NCBI GenBank assembly: GCA_002189035.1
Contig: NEEC01000015.1
Location: 2,294,001 to 2,358,000 of the forward strand
Length of the DNA: 64,000 nt
From: Utricularia gibba
Lineage: Eukaryota; Streptophyta; Magnoliopsida; Lamiales; Lentibulariaceae
Direction: 5' to 3'
The position numbers were made by a program, and so were the translations under genes. Shown piece by piece: positions 49,376-61,400 of this stretch; position 1 is the first letter of the stretch, and each line of letters begins with the position of its first letter. The notes under the pieces were generated by a model that was not told the DNA's origin, did no database searches, and saw only the letters and a program-made list of their open reading frames with translations.

Positions 49376-50288
49376 ATGGGGAGGGCTCCTTGCTGCGATA
49401 AGTCCGCCGTCAAGAAGGGCCCCTGGTCGCCGGAGGAAGACGCTAAACTCAAAGACTTCATCCACAAATTCGGCACCGGCGGGAATTGGATCGCACTCCC
49501 CCAGAAAGCCGGTAAGGGAGTCACCGTTTCCCACTATGGAAATAGTCAGCATTTTTTTAGTAGATTTTGGATTTCCTGTGTGTTTTTTTGACAAGGGTTG
49601 AAGAGGTGTGGGAAGAGTTGCAGACTGAGATGGCTGAATTACCTCAGGCCGAATATAAAGCACGGGGAATTCTCTGATGAAGAAGATCGCGTGATCTGTT
49701 CCCTTTATTCCACCATTGGAAGCAGGTTTTTTTTTTCTACCCTTGGATTTTGGGTTTTCTTGACAAATTAAAACAAGATTCATCTTTTTTTGGTCAGATG
49801 GTCGATTATAGCAGGGCAGTTGCCGGGAAGAACGGATAACGATATCAAGAACTACTGGAACACTAAGTTGAAGAAGAAGCTCCTCTCTGCTGGGTCAAAC
49901 AAGGGGCTACCTGCTCCACCACCGCCCTTGGCGGCGGCCGCGCAACCCCATTTCCCTCCAGCGGCCTTTTACGGCGAGCCCAGTTCTCTATCAACCCCGC
50001 AAAGCAGTTTCTTCTTCAACAACAGTAATCCCACTTCTTTTCAATCGGATTTCCAGAGCCTGCTGAGCTACTGCTCCAACTCCCCTCCGGTTACCAAATC
50101 ACCTTCGGGAGGTAAAAAACGAGTACCTTATTCCGGATCGAACGCTCACGGGAGGGCCGGTGGATCAGAAACAACCTCTCGATAACGTAACTCAACAACA
50201 GCAGATGCAGCTCGAGGAAGTGAAGCAGCTGATTGATTCTTCTCCCGGGATTCATGGGATTGATGATAGTTTTCTGTACTATTATTGA
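49376..50288 (+). CDS. R2R3-MYB transcription factor, RAX/MYB37-38-68-84 subgroup (one-base frame break near the C-terminus)
   Basis: Three exons: 49376-49511, 49596-49724 and 49798-50288. It starts [19 protein letters not shown]2 and R3 repeats are complete: the first ends [18 protein letters not shown], the second has [18 protein letters not shown] and [15 protein letters not shown]. The [14 protein letters not shown] motif in R2 is diagnostic of the RAX/MYB36 group (axillary meristem or Casparian strip regulators). The C-terminus is Pro/Ser/Asn-rich. The observed frame ends in TAA at about 50185, but the next frame carries [19 protein letters not shown] followed by IDSSPG, which resembles the conserved C-terminal LEEIKQLI motif of this group. 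Removing one A from AAAAAA (50114-50119) joins them. Recalled syntenic counterpart: RAX1/MYB37 (At5g23000). Confidence 0.88.
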
Positions 50289-51581
50289 CTCCCGGAAACA
50301 AAAATCCCCATTTTGTAATTAAAAAAACCCAGTGTTTGTTCTGATTAAATTTCAACTCAATATTTTCCTATTCTATTACAACGATCTTGCAATAATTGCA
50401 TTTTCTTTAATTTTTTTAATCCAAATCGAATCGCGCATGCAGTTTCCCTAATGACTGAAACGTGAGTGAAGCAGTGAGACGACGTCGTATGGCATAGGGG
50501 ACGCCTATCACGCACGGGAGCCCTCCCCTGATAGGGGCGGGGGAGTGGGGGCTCAGCGGCAAATGATTGACCGCGAAAGGGCCCCACGGTCCAGTTGACC
50601 ATCCCTGCGCCCTCACCTAAATTCACATACACACGCCTCACCCAACCAAAACCCATCCATCCAATCCATCCAATCCATCCATCCATCCATCCATCCGTCC
50701 GTCCATCCATCCATTCTTGATGTGCATGCTCGGGGCTTTTTTAAAATTTTAATACCATTTTTTTCTTTTTATTTTTCTTGCACGACACAACAAGGTAGGC
50801 GGCGTTGACCATGGGCTGCATGAGGGTGACGTGTTCAGCATGCAGGGTCCTCCTCCCTGCATTACGTTGTTAGGTCTTTTTAGGCAATTCATTTTTTTAA
50901 TAAAAAGGTTGTGTAGGAGGGGTGTGTTCCACTGTGGTACAGTAAGAGGGGTGCACAGGAAAAACCTAAAAGAAGGATAATTTAGGGCACACGTCAACAG
51001 TGACATGATGTCATGCCTGCGGCATTTAGTTTACATGTGAAATTGCACATAAATATATAATATGGTCCATTTATGAATATATTATTGTTCTTTTTTTGGA
51101 AATTGGGTGGGAGACATGATAGGTATTATTGGGCGGTGATTCAACACAAAGCTGTGGGTGATCAACGGACAGATCGGACGGTGGAGGGGGAGAGTGAGCA
51201 AACCTACTTTTTGGGCCGGGTTGTCTAATGAGCTTGGGCTGGATCTTCGTGTTATCTGGCCCATTTCATTGAGTCCACCGACTAATCCGTGACGAATCTC
51301 TGAAATGCCAAGGTTTCATCGTACGGCTAATACGTCATCTCAGGTTGTATGTATATATATGGGGCTTCGCTTTGGAGTGAAAATTTAGAACCCTTGTTTG
51401 GGGTGCTGCTGCAGATCGGTGTCCCTGGTGCTGGAAATCTGGATCTCTGTTATCTCGGGGATAACTGTTAATCGTAAGGATGGGGAATTCGTCGTTTTTT
51501 GCTTTGAATTCTAGACATTGTGGAATATGATTCAGATGTAGCTTTCTGAGTTACGGAGTTGTGTTTTTTTCTTTCTTTCAG
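50289..51581. promoter_or_regulatory. intergenic region and ABCF1 promoter with probable leader intron
   Basis: No gene is seen. Includes an ATCC microsatellite (separate entry). At 51400-51480 a leader probably begins, and the ATG at 51582 follows CTTTCTTTCAG directly. This suggests a 5' UTR intron ending one base before the start codon. Confidence 0.45.
50651..50714. repeat. ATCC/CCATCC imperfect microsatellite
   Basis: About fifteen CCAT-type units with a few AATCC and GTCC interruptions. On the minus strand it yields a repetitive DGWMDGWI-like translation, which is not a gene. Confidence 0.85.
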
Positions 51582-53924
51582 ATGGTTTCCGACGCCAGCA
51601 AGAAGAAGGCGGCACAGAAGAAGGCCGCGGCCGCCGCAAAGAGAGGAGGCAAGGCTTCGTCCTCAGCTTCGGTAGTTTCATCGGCTGAGAACGGAAGCAA
51701 AGTTGATAGTTTGGTCACCAGTGTTGCCGAGCTTCAGTTGTCTGATCGGACCTGTACTGGTGTTCTCTGCTCGCATCCATTGTCCAGAGATATTCGAGTG
51801 AGCTCCTAGATCATTTTACCCGTTAATGAAATCATTACTTATTTTCAGTGAACCTAGTTTTCGTCGAGGTTTATTTTTCTGGTGAATGAATGTGTGATTG
51901 ATTTTAAAATTTGTATTTTTAATCGTTTTTTGTTCTCCCGTACCGCGAATTTTCCTGTTGCATGCAAGAGAATTAGAAGTGATTGCCAAACTTTTTTTTT
52001 TTTTTTCTGTTCTCTTGCACTCGGATTTATAAGGAATTGTGTCTTTTGGTTTTTGTAGATAGAATCCCTTTCCCTGACTTTCCATGGCCATGACCTAATT
52101 GTTGACTCAGAGCTGGAACTCAATTACGGAAGGTATGGGGTTATTTTCTTTGAACTTGGAATTGCCAAGATCAAAACCTTAAATATATATTTAATTTTGC
52201 AGGCGTTATGGTCTGCTTGGGCTGAACGGCTGTGGGAAATCTACTCTTCTTGCGGCAATTGGTTGCAGAGAGCTCCCGATTCCAGAACATATGGACATCT
52301 ATCACCTTAGCAGGGAGATTGAAGCCTCTGACATGTCATCTCTTCAGGCTGTTATTAGCTGCGATGAGGAGAGACTGAGATTAGAAAAAGAAGCTGAAGC
52401 CTTGGCTGCACAGGTGCTTTTACACATACGTGGTTCAGTTGAGGCCTTTGTTTTCTTTTTATAGTATAGTAGCTTATTGCGAGATTCTATTCTTAGGACG
52501 ATGGTGGTGGAGAGCAACTTGAACGGATTTATGAGCGCTTGGAAGCAATGGATGCATCGACAGCTGAGAAGAGAGCTGCTGAAATACTGTTTGGCCTTGG
52601 ATTTACCAAGAAGATGCAAGAAAAGAAAACAAAGGATTTCTCTGGTGGTTGGAGGATGAGAATAGCTTTAGCAAGAGCTCTTTTCATGAACCCGACCATA
52701 TTGTTGCTAGATGAACCGACAAATCATCTAGGTATACATACTATGGATATAAGCACATATTCAGCTGCATTTCTCATTATTTGCTTCATCTTCAATCAGT
52801 TTCATGAGCAATTGTTTTTTCCTATGTGTGACGCTGCGTAATGTAGTTCACTTTATCCAATTGCAGATTTGGAAGCTTGTGTCTGGTTGGAGGAAACATT
52901 GAAGAAGTTCGACAGAATTTTAGTTGTCGTTTCTCATTCCCAGGACTTCCTGAATGGAGTCTGCACCAACATTATCCACATGCAAAGCAAGAAGCTAAAG
53001 CTTTATACCGGTAACTATGACCAGTATGTCCAGACTCGGTCTGAGCTTGAGGAGAACCAAATGAAACAGTACAAGTGGGAGCAGGACCAAATAGCTTCAA
53101 TGAAGGAGTACATTGCACGTTTTGGTCATGGTTCTGCAAAGCTTGCTCGTCAGGCTCAAAGCAAGGAGAAAACTCTGGCAAAGATGGAGAGGGGTGGCCT
53201 CACAGAGAAGGTTGTCAGGGATAAGGTCTTGGTTTTCCGATTTCAGGATGTGGGAAAACTCCCACCCCCTGTCCTTCAGTTTGTGGAAGTTTCCTTCGGC
53301 TACACTCCAGAGAATCTGATCTACAAGAACCTTGATTTTGGGGTGGACCTCGACTCCAGAGTAGCCCTCGTCGGACCCAATGGTGCTGGAAAAAGTACTC
53401 TGCTGAAGCTGATGTCAGGGGAACTAGTCCCTTCCGATGGAATGGTTCGTCGCCACAACCACTTGAGAATCGCACAGTTCCATCAGCATTTGGCCGAGAA
53501 ACTCGACATGGAAGTATCAGCTCTGCAATACATGTTGAATGAGTACCCTGGAAACGAGGAGGAGCGCATGAGAGCTGCTGTAGGAAAATTTGGCCTGAGT
53601 GGAAAAGCTCAAGTGATGCCGATGAAGAACCTGTCAGATGGACAAAGAAGCCGTGTCATTTTTGCATGGCTTGCTTACAGGCAGCCGCACCTGCTCCTCC
53701 TGGATGAGCCAACCAACCACCTGGACATCGAGACGATCGACTCCCTCGCCCAGGCCCTGAACGAGTGGGACGGCGGCATGGTCCTTGTGAGCCACGACTT
53801 CAGGCTCATAAACCAGGTAGCCCACGATATCTACGTGTGTGAAAACCAGAGCGTAACGCGATGGGAAGGCGACATCATGGACTTCAAGGAGCACTTGAAG
53901 AGCAAAACCGGGGTACCCAACTGA
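51582..53924 (+). CDS. ABCF1: ABC transporter F family member 1 (ABCF1), soluble translation-associated ATPase
   Basis: Five coding exons: 51582-51797, 52059-52132, 52203-52413, 52497-52731 and 52867-53924. A Lys/Ala-rich N-terminus ([14 protein letters not shown]) precedes two ATP-binding cassettes and no membrane segments. Cassette 1: [13 protein letters not shown] (Walker A), [17 protein letters not shown] (signature), [16 protein letters not shown] (Walker B). The linker has [10 protein letters not shown] and [18 protein letters not shown]. Cassette 2: [28 protein letters not shown] and [15 protein letters not shown], then [10 protein letters not shown]. In the second signature SGGQ is replaced by SDGQ, as usual for this subfamily. 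ABCF1 resembles yeast Arb1/Gcn20-type ribosome-associated ATPases. No frame break. Recalled counterpart: At5g60790. Confidence 0.95.
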
Positions 53925-56900
53925 GCCACAGCCCTCGGTAACATCGCCAGCACCTGCAGGTAACGAATCAGAAGGGAAAAGGCGTGTATGAATGGATATC
54001 TTCCCGCGTCGCGAGGTGTCCGCGTGTCTTTGTTTTAACAAGGGAATGAGGTTTTTGTCTCGAGATACTGATACGTACTGTTGATTGTATTTTTGTCACA
54101 TTATTTATAGTCAGGTAACGATTTTGGGGAAAAAAAAAGAAAAACAATATGAATTTGATGAAATGAACGTAACAACATCCATGCGGTTGGCGAAAAAGAA
54201 AGAAACACTTTCTTTTTCAAGGTTTCAAGCATTTGGCGCGAAAAATCTGAAGGTGAAGGCGAGGACAGGGAAGGAGAACCCAACGACGACTGTCTGAAAC
54301 ACGCACATAATACCAATTATCTTCTGCACACAAACACATTTCCTTTGTTTTTTTCTCCCCAGTTCCCAAGCCTTTACAGTTTAGGTGACCTTGTCCTAAA
54401 ACTTACATGTCTCTCTGGGCGCGTCTTACGTAAGCATCCATCACATCAGATACTCGATCTCCAGCATGGCCACCAGCTCGAGTCTTACAAGTCCACACAA
54501 GTCGATAGCTGGGAAGCGCAGGGTGATGGCATGCCTTGGACCAGTAGATGGGGGAGTAGCATCAAGTACAGTTGAAAGCAGGATAAAAGCTTCATGCCCC
54601 TGGCCCATCCTATGAGTACACAATTTACAACGAAGAAACATGTAAATACCATCACTTTTCTTCTGTAAATTCGAATCAGTTGTGTTAATTGTGTAGCCCT
54701 ACGGGGATTTCATATCACATGCTGAGTTACGTAGCAGACTCTTTCTCCCTCTCTATCTGGTGTCCACACACAAAGAGACCCTTTCTAAACCCCCACTCTC
54801 TCTGTGTGTATATATATATTGCTTCTCTTCCCTTGAGTTATCAGTCTTTGTTTGTCTGAAAGTTTGTGTGCTTTCTTTCTAGGGTTGAGTCGTCCTCTCT
54901 TTTTTCTGCATTCATGGAATGAATGCCTAGGAGAAGAGGCCGTAGTTTTCTGGTGCGGCATCTTCAAGATTCACACGAGCATGGGCTGATGAGACGGTGC
55001 CGAAGAATCGATGCGAATCTTGATGATGCTGCATCTGCAATCCACGGCTCAGGATGGGGAACGCAACACATAACTGTGCCTCTCGGAACGAAGATGAGAA
55101 AAAAAAAAGTTATGATTTCTGGGGTTTTCTTTTTCCTTCCTGCGGTTAATTTTCTGAAAGTTTCATTTCTGAAAATTTGCAGATGAAGACAGTGGCAGAT
55201 CTGCGGCGAAGTGGTCGTCTTCTTCATTTATTTGCATTGCAGAGATGGAATGGCAGGGAATCACAAGAATTTACTGCTTCTGTAGCCATATAACTGATAA
55301 GGGATAAACAATTCCAAAATATGGAGCGATAACTGGTAAGGGAGGACATGAAACGAAACTTAATGATACTAATACTTAATTATACATAACCAGCAACAAC
55401 ATGAGGAATCAGCAGCAAATTTGACTATGGATGCATGAATGAAAAACCAAGGCTTAAGCTCATGCGAAGTTGGCTAGAATTTCTGGTATTATGGGGACAA
55501 TTTTACAGTGGAATCACAGTTGAACCGTGTACTTGACTTTCATCATAGGGAATGAGAACGATGCTCAATTTGAAGTCTTTTTTGGAGTCTGCAACCTTTC
55601 CCATGATGACTGCATTTCACCTTTGGATCATCTTGTGCACAAGAGCACCTCAGGTGATAAAGAAGCCCTTTTTGGTTACAGAAACAAGCGACTTCGACCC
55701 TCTTACAGACGGAGGAGTTGAGGAAGTGAAAGTGAGTGAGATTAAGCCTCCTGTATCCTCTTCCCTTCCTTCGATGGGTGATGATGCTCTGAAGTCTGAA
55801 CCACGACCAGAAGAAGAACAGGAAAGCAAAGATTATAATTAGGCTGGAGAAAGGAAGACCGACCGACTCAATGAAACAGTACACAAAGGCAGCCCATTAA
55901 CTGCGCGAGGGCGGTGGTAGGGTGGAGCCACACTGCCTGCAAGCACAATAATGACTTCCTTTCAAAATTCCATGGACACAAACTCACTAGGGCTCCATCC
56001 CCTCTCAATCTCTTAATTACAAAATATCATAAAAATGCACGCATCCCACATCGGATTTGGAAAGAAAAATACTCCTACGAGTTTATTATAAAAACAATCT
56101 ATTTACGCGAATCTTATCTAAATGATTACTAGTGATTGCAATTTGTGGCCAAAGATCTCCTCTCCTAGCCCTGGAGTGACGTCTTCTCCTGGTGGAGGCA
56201 TGACTGAGTGCTGTCATCTCCGTTGCTGCAAGCCTGGCGCCACTTTACATTCTTGCCCTTTAACTTTCGTTCCTTTCCTCCCCGCGACAATAACAAGATT
56301 CGATTCATGTCTCCTCGTATCCAGATGGGAGGGAAAGAAAATTAAATATTGACAACTTCAGGGGTGCAATATGGTAAATACCCCCACTAGCACTTCGATT
56401 ATTAAATTATTCAAGGCCTAGTCGCATCAATTTGAAATTCGAGGTGTAACCACCCTTTGACTTTACCCTCGCAGCTCCTGCGTTTGTTGACATAAGCATC
56501 GTCCGTTCCTTTTCCCGAGCGGGCGGCCGCCGGGGGGAGGACAAATGTAAGGGGATTATAGGGTTTTATTTCAGGGTATTTTGGGATGTGTAAAAAAAGG
56601 ATTTAAAAATGAATTTGATTTAGTGTTTGACGGGAATTTTTGTGAAAGGGGTTGCCGTGTCCGCGTGTCATGATCTCCCCGAGGGGCAGAACTCGATGCG
56701 GTGCGATGCGACGCGACTCCCACTCCCGATTCCTCGCGCTCGTCTTCCGGAAGCGCGGGTCTTCAAAGTCGTCTTTCAATTGGCCTTCTCTTCTATTATG
56801 ATCCGTGATTCTCGACAGATCCAGTGCGATTCTATTGATTTTTTATTTGCTCTGCTCTTATGTGCAGATCGGGAGTGGCGACCGAGGCTGCGGAACCTTC

Positions 56901-56937
56901 CAGAACGGCTCGCCGCGATAATCTCGCGTCGTCGAGG
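53925..56937. other. 3-kb region without a recognised gene (3' UTR, unassigned transcript, RLCK leader)
   Basis: 53925-54120 is the ABCF1 3' UTR. 54350-55850 holds short open frames on both strands that I cannot place in a family; one is listed separately. 56480-56880 is GC-richer, and 56860-56866 (TTATGTGCAG) may be the acceptor of a leader intron of the next gene. Confidence 0.4.
55552..55842 (+). other. unassigned open frame, 96 residues
   Basis: Reads MRTMLNLKSFLESATFP, a hydrophobic MTAFHLWIILC, then a more protein-like acidic tail with PFLVTETSDFDPLTDGG, EEVKVSEIKPPVSSS and a C-terminal EEEQESKD. It might be the last exon(s) of a gene starting near 54920, or a non-coding transcript. 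No relative is recognised. Confidence 0.2.
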
Positions 56938-58080
56938 ATGGAGGTGGAGAATCGACCGTCGCCGTCGAATAGCGGTGGTTTTACTCCTTCCGGGGGTGTG
57001 TCTGCCGCCGCTTCGGGATCCTATCTCCTCGACAGCTCCGTCGCGACCGGCTCCCTGTCTGGCGGATGCTCCCTGAGAATCTTGCAGGATATGTTGCCGG
57101 AGAATACGAAAATCTACGAATTTGCGGAGATTAGAGCCGCGACGAACAGTTTTCTCGGCACAAGACTATCTACATCCTCGGGGTCGTCGCAATCGTGGCG
57201 TTGCACAATTGGCGGCAAGGATGTGGTTGTTTTTCAGAGGAAATTAAGGAAATCGGTCTCGGAGCCGGATGTCCGGCGGAAACTGGCGTTGATTAGTCGA
57301 AGCCACTACACGAGCATCGTTAAGCTTCTCGGATGCTCCATCTCCGGGGAGCATATCTTCCTAGTCTACGAATTTGAGCGGGGGACCAACTTAGGGTTGT
57401 GTTTGAGGAACAAATTGAACCCTGAGTTCACAGTGCTTTCATCTTGGATGTCTCGGATGCAGATCGCCACAGACGTGGCGCACGGCCTCGATTACATCCA
57501 CAACACCGCTGGCCTCAGCATCGATATGGTCCACAAGCACGTCAAGAGCAGCGGTATCATCGTCACGGAGCCGTCCTTCAACGCAAAGATCTGCCATTTC
57601 GGCGCGTCGGAGCTCTGCGGTGACACCGATTCCACACGGGGCCCCATAGAGGGAGTACGAGGATACATGTCGCCGGAGTTCATGGCCACCGGAGTTCCCA
57701 CTCAGAAGTCCGACGTGTACGCATTCGGTGTTGTAATTCTCGAGCTGATGTCCGGACAGGAGCCTATGAAATTGAAATTCGATCGGATTTCGGGGGAGTG
57801 CATGTCAATTTCGTTGGTTGACACGGCGAGATCCGCCGTAGGCGGTGGTGCGGGATCTATCCGAACGTGGATAGACAAGCGGTTAAAGGATTCTTTTCCG
57901 GTTGAGGTCGCGGAGAAACTTCTGCGTGTGGCGCTGCAATGTGTTGAGGAGGATCCGGATAAGAGACCCGATATGAGATGGGTTGCGGGTAAGATCTCCA
58001 AGCTCTATTTAACTTCCAAAATTTGGTCGGATCGTGTTAAGCTCCCCTCTGAAATATCGGTTTCTTTAGGTCCCAGATAG
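56938..58080 (+). CDS. receptor-like cytoplasmic pseudokinase, related to LysM-RLK kinase domains
   Basis: Single exon of 380 residues with no signal peptide or membrane segment. An N-terminal Ser/Gly-rich stretch is followed by KIYEFAEIRAATNSFLG and a kinase fold. Catalytic residues are missing: the glycine loop is Ser-rich (STSSGSSQSW), the VAIK lysine position reads VVVFQRK, the HRD loop reads VHKHVKSSGIIV and the DFG triplet is HFG (KICHFGASEL). Structural landmarks are kept: GLDYIHN, GYMSPEF, PTQKSDVYAFGVVILELMSG and DPDKRPDM. It is therefore a probable pseudokinase, in outline like the kinase regions of LYK4/LYK5, and would act as a scaffold. The start at 56938 (MEVENRPSPSN) follows a possible leader-intron acceptor; an earlier in-frame ATG at 56860 is split by that acceptor. 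Confidence 0.8.
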   Translation: MEVENRPSPSNSGGFTPSGGVSAAASGSYLLDSSVATGSLSGGCSLRILQDMLPENTKIYEFAEIRAATNSFLGTRLSTSSGSSQSWRCTIGGKDVVVFQRKLRKSVSEPDVRRKLALISRSHYTSIVKLLGCSISGEHIFLVYEFERGTNLGLCLRNKLNPEFTVLSSWMSRMQIATDVAHGLDYIHNTAGLSIDMVHKHVKSSGIIVTEPSFNAKICHFGASELCGDTDSTRGPIEGVRGYMSPEFMATGVPTQKSDVYAFGVVILELMSGQEPMKLKFDRISGECMSISLVDTARSAVGGGAGSIRTWIDKRLKDSFPVEVAEKLLRVALQCVEEDPDKRPDMRWVAGKISKLYLTSKIWSDRVKLPSEISVSLGPR

Positions 58081-58468
58081 TCAATGAAGTTTTACCGACC
58101 ATTTTCTTATTATTTCTCAAATTTATACGAGTTTGTATGTCAAGGAAAAAAGCATTTTTTTTATTGAAAAAATGCATTTCTAGCCCAGAAAATGATTACT
58201 AATTGTTCTGTTGTATCCAATTTTATTGGCAAGAAACTTCTCGATCACAATTGCCGTGTCAAAATGGCAACTTTGACGATATGGTCGTAATCAATTAGAC
58301 TCGTCGCCGCAGCCACCAGCATCAATTTGCACAGCTCCTACATTCCATCAACTACAGCTCGAAAGAAAAAGTACACAACTACTCTGCTGTTGCAGGGGGC
58401 ATTTGCATACAAAAAAGTTAAAAACCCGCAAGTCAAGAGACCATTAAATCAACTGAACCTGAGGATGG
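58081..58468. other. gap between convergent pseudokinase and EFTUD2 genes
   Basis: 3' UTR sequence of both genes with T- and A-rich runs. No gene is seen. Confidence 0.5.
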
Positions 58469-61400
58469 CTAAACCATCTGCAGGTGAAGATCGGCGGCCT
58501 GCTGCGCGAGCTCCACCACCATGGCCTCGTCGAAGAACTTGTTGATGCTCACATCTTCAGACATTCCCTGGAAAAGCAACCCACCAATGTTTTTTGAGCT
58601 CGTGAAGTACGTGTCTGCAGAAGAAGGGAATGATTTTGAGGGGATGTAAAAAGTAGCACACCTTGCGTCGCCTAGTTTTCACCATGAACTCGCGTGCCAG
58701 ATGCTGGACTGGAGCCGGCTCCAGGGGGCGTAAAACAATGCTCTTGTCGAGCGGGTCTCCGGGTACAATGGCCCAGTGATCAAAGACAGACAAGCAAAAT
58801 GCCTGGCCTTGGGTGTGGTACCTCAGGTCTGTTTCGAAACCGAAGGATTCTATAACCGGCAAAAATGCCTGCAAGGATGATTATGGATATGTTATATCAT
58901 GACAGTGATACCATTCATAACAGATGTGATCGTACCTTCACGATGTAGGCGGGTGTTCCAGGCTGAGGAACATCAGCAGTGACATGGCCACGCCTACGAG
59001 ATAGCACCGTGTATATGGCAGAAACACAGTCCATTGGTGTTTGTATCTGACAATTTTCATTTGGCCGCAAAAAAAAACATCAGTCTTGCCCATTTTTTAA
59101 TGCAACGCTCCAGGAAGTAAATACGCATAACGAGAGACTGACCTCTACATAGTAAACCGGCTCCATTAGCCTGGGTGTAGCCATGAGAAAAGCTGAATAG
59201 GCCACACGACGTGCAGTTGGAATTATCTGACCAGTGCCGCGATGAAGTGGCTCAGGGGCAATTTTAGCATCAACTATCTTGAATTTGACATTTCGTATTG
59301 GTTCGTCACACAGAGGACCTTCTCGAGCACCCCACTGGAAACTGTCAACAGCATCGAACTTAAATATCCTACTAAGAAAGAAATGAGGTCACTAAAGGAG
59401 ACGGTTGAATCCCCAAAATTACCCTTGAACGATAGAATCCTTGACCGCATTGAGCAAACCCTTATCAACTTCACTTGATAATGTGTCATCGAGCAAGATG
59501 TTGGGTCCCTGAAAGTACATAAATCATGTCACAACCAAACATTTGAAAGGAATCGTAAGAACAACAACAGTGTATAATTTTCATTGACTGAAGGATATTA
59601 TACAAAGAACTCACCTGCTTATCAGGTCCAAATGCCCAAATTGACCTCGCCGCAAGCAAATCCCAGTCGTACTTGGTCTGGAAAAAATCACCAAGCTTTT
59701 TCCTTGGCCAATCAATGCTTACCACTCCATTCTCAATATCTTCAGCAAGCCCCCTTTCCAGTGGTTCCGCAATCTAAAACAGATTTTATTCAGAATATGA
59801 CTAAAAAGATCTATAATGTACTAATTTCTCACCATAGTAACTTTATTCTTCTTGTTTGGAGTTTCAGCAAAGCATTTCATGGATGAAGACTCCACAACTG
59901 TTTCACAGAATGAAACAACAGGATCCGCTACCTAAACACACACACACATAAACAAAAGATCATCAGTATAGGAAACATGTACCAAATATATGATTCAGCG
60001 GTGGAAACAGGAATAAAGCCAATCAGCACCTTGACCTCCACTTCTGAATAAAGCTCCCTGAGATCCTTCATTATGGAGTCCAGGTACAGTTCCCCAGTGC
60101 CTAAAATAGTGTGCTCACCGGATTCCTCGACTTTTGTAATTGCTAATGGGTAGCTCTTGCTTATTTTCCTGAGACCCTCAACCATTTTTGGCAGCTCACT
60201 AGGATTCAGAGGCTCGGTGGCAGTTTTCACAACTGGAAGGGTGTTGAACTGGAGTGGCCGGAATATATACACATCATCATCGTACTCTACATTACAAATT
60301 GTTGCTGTCTTCATGATAGAAGCATCCACGCCTTCAATGAGTACCCACGAACCAGGAGGAGCTTTGGTGATGGGAATCCTATAGCGAGCCTGATATACCC
60401 ATAACCTTGACACTTCTTTCAGTGTCATATCCTCCTCATCATCCGGTGAATAGCCTTCTCCCAAAACACGAACAGCTTGGCCCATCATAATTTCACCACT
60501 GTAGACCCTACCGAAGGCATCAAAGACACTACAATCAGATTTAGGGTATAACTTGGTTATGTTGACCATCAGGGGACCAGATGCATCACACTCCTCCATT
60601 GCCTGGTAGATTGTTGAATCCTTCGGGCCAGTATATATGTGCTCAACCTTCTGGGGGCAGCTTCTTTAGCCGATGGAACATGCTGAACGAGCATGTCTGT
60701 AAACCCTGTAGCACTACCGAAAACTGAGCTGCATGCTACTCTTAAAAGAGGCCTCACATTTAATCGATAGGCTGCATTACTCAATGTCACACCAAGTTCA
60801 GCAAGCTTAGCTTCCACACTTTTTTTGTGTTCTCCGATCACTTGGCTGTAAATCTTATAAAGTGGTTCAAGGATGAATTGAACGAATGAACGTTCTGTTC
60901 CACTAGAAGGTTGTTTCTTCTTGAAACTCCTGGTATCAGCATCATAGTAGAAATCCCCCAAAGTCGAGAAGCAAATTTATTAACATCAAACGAAATGCCA
61001 TGCAACTTCACATATAGCTTGGCAAACGATTGTAAGGTGAAGGACCATCCAGCAGTAGCACTAGCAAAACAAACATTTCCAATCGTGGGATCAACAAGCT
61101 GAACACCACCAGCAGTTGATGATGCAGCTGTTATATGATTGTTGATGACTTCAATGGTGTGCTTTAGCTTATGGTATGCTTCCTTGGGAGGCAACTTGAG
61201 CTCAGTTATTAACCTGTCAACCTATTGCATGATAATTTTATAAATAAATCAGTCTCTATAGACCCAAAAAAAAGCTGCAAATATGAACTCATTTGATGTC
61301 TTAACCTTATTTATCACCAAAACAATGGGGATGCGCTCTTGTATTGCATGGCGTATTGCTCTTTCTGTGTTCACCTATAAAAGACGCAAGCCTTAATTTC

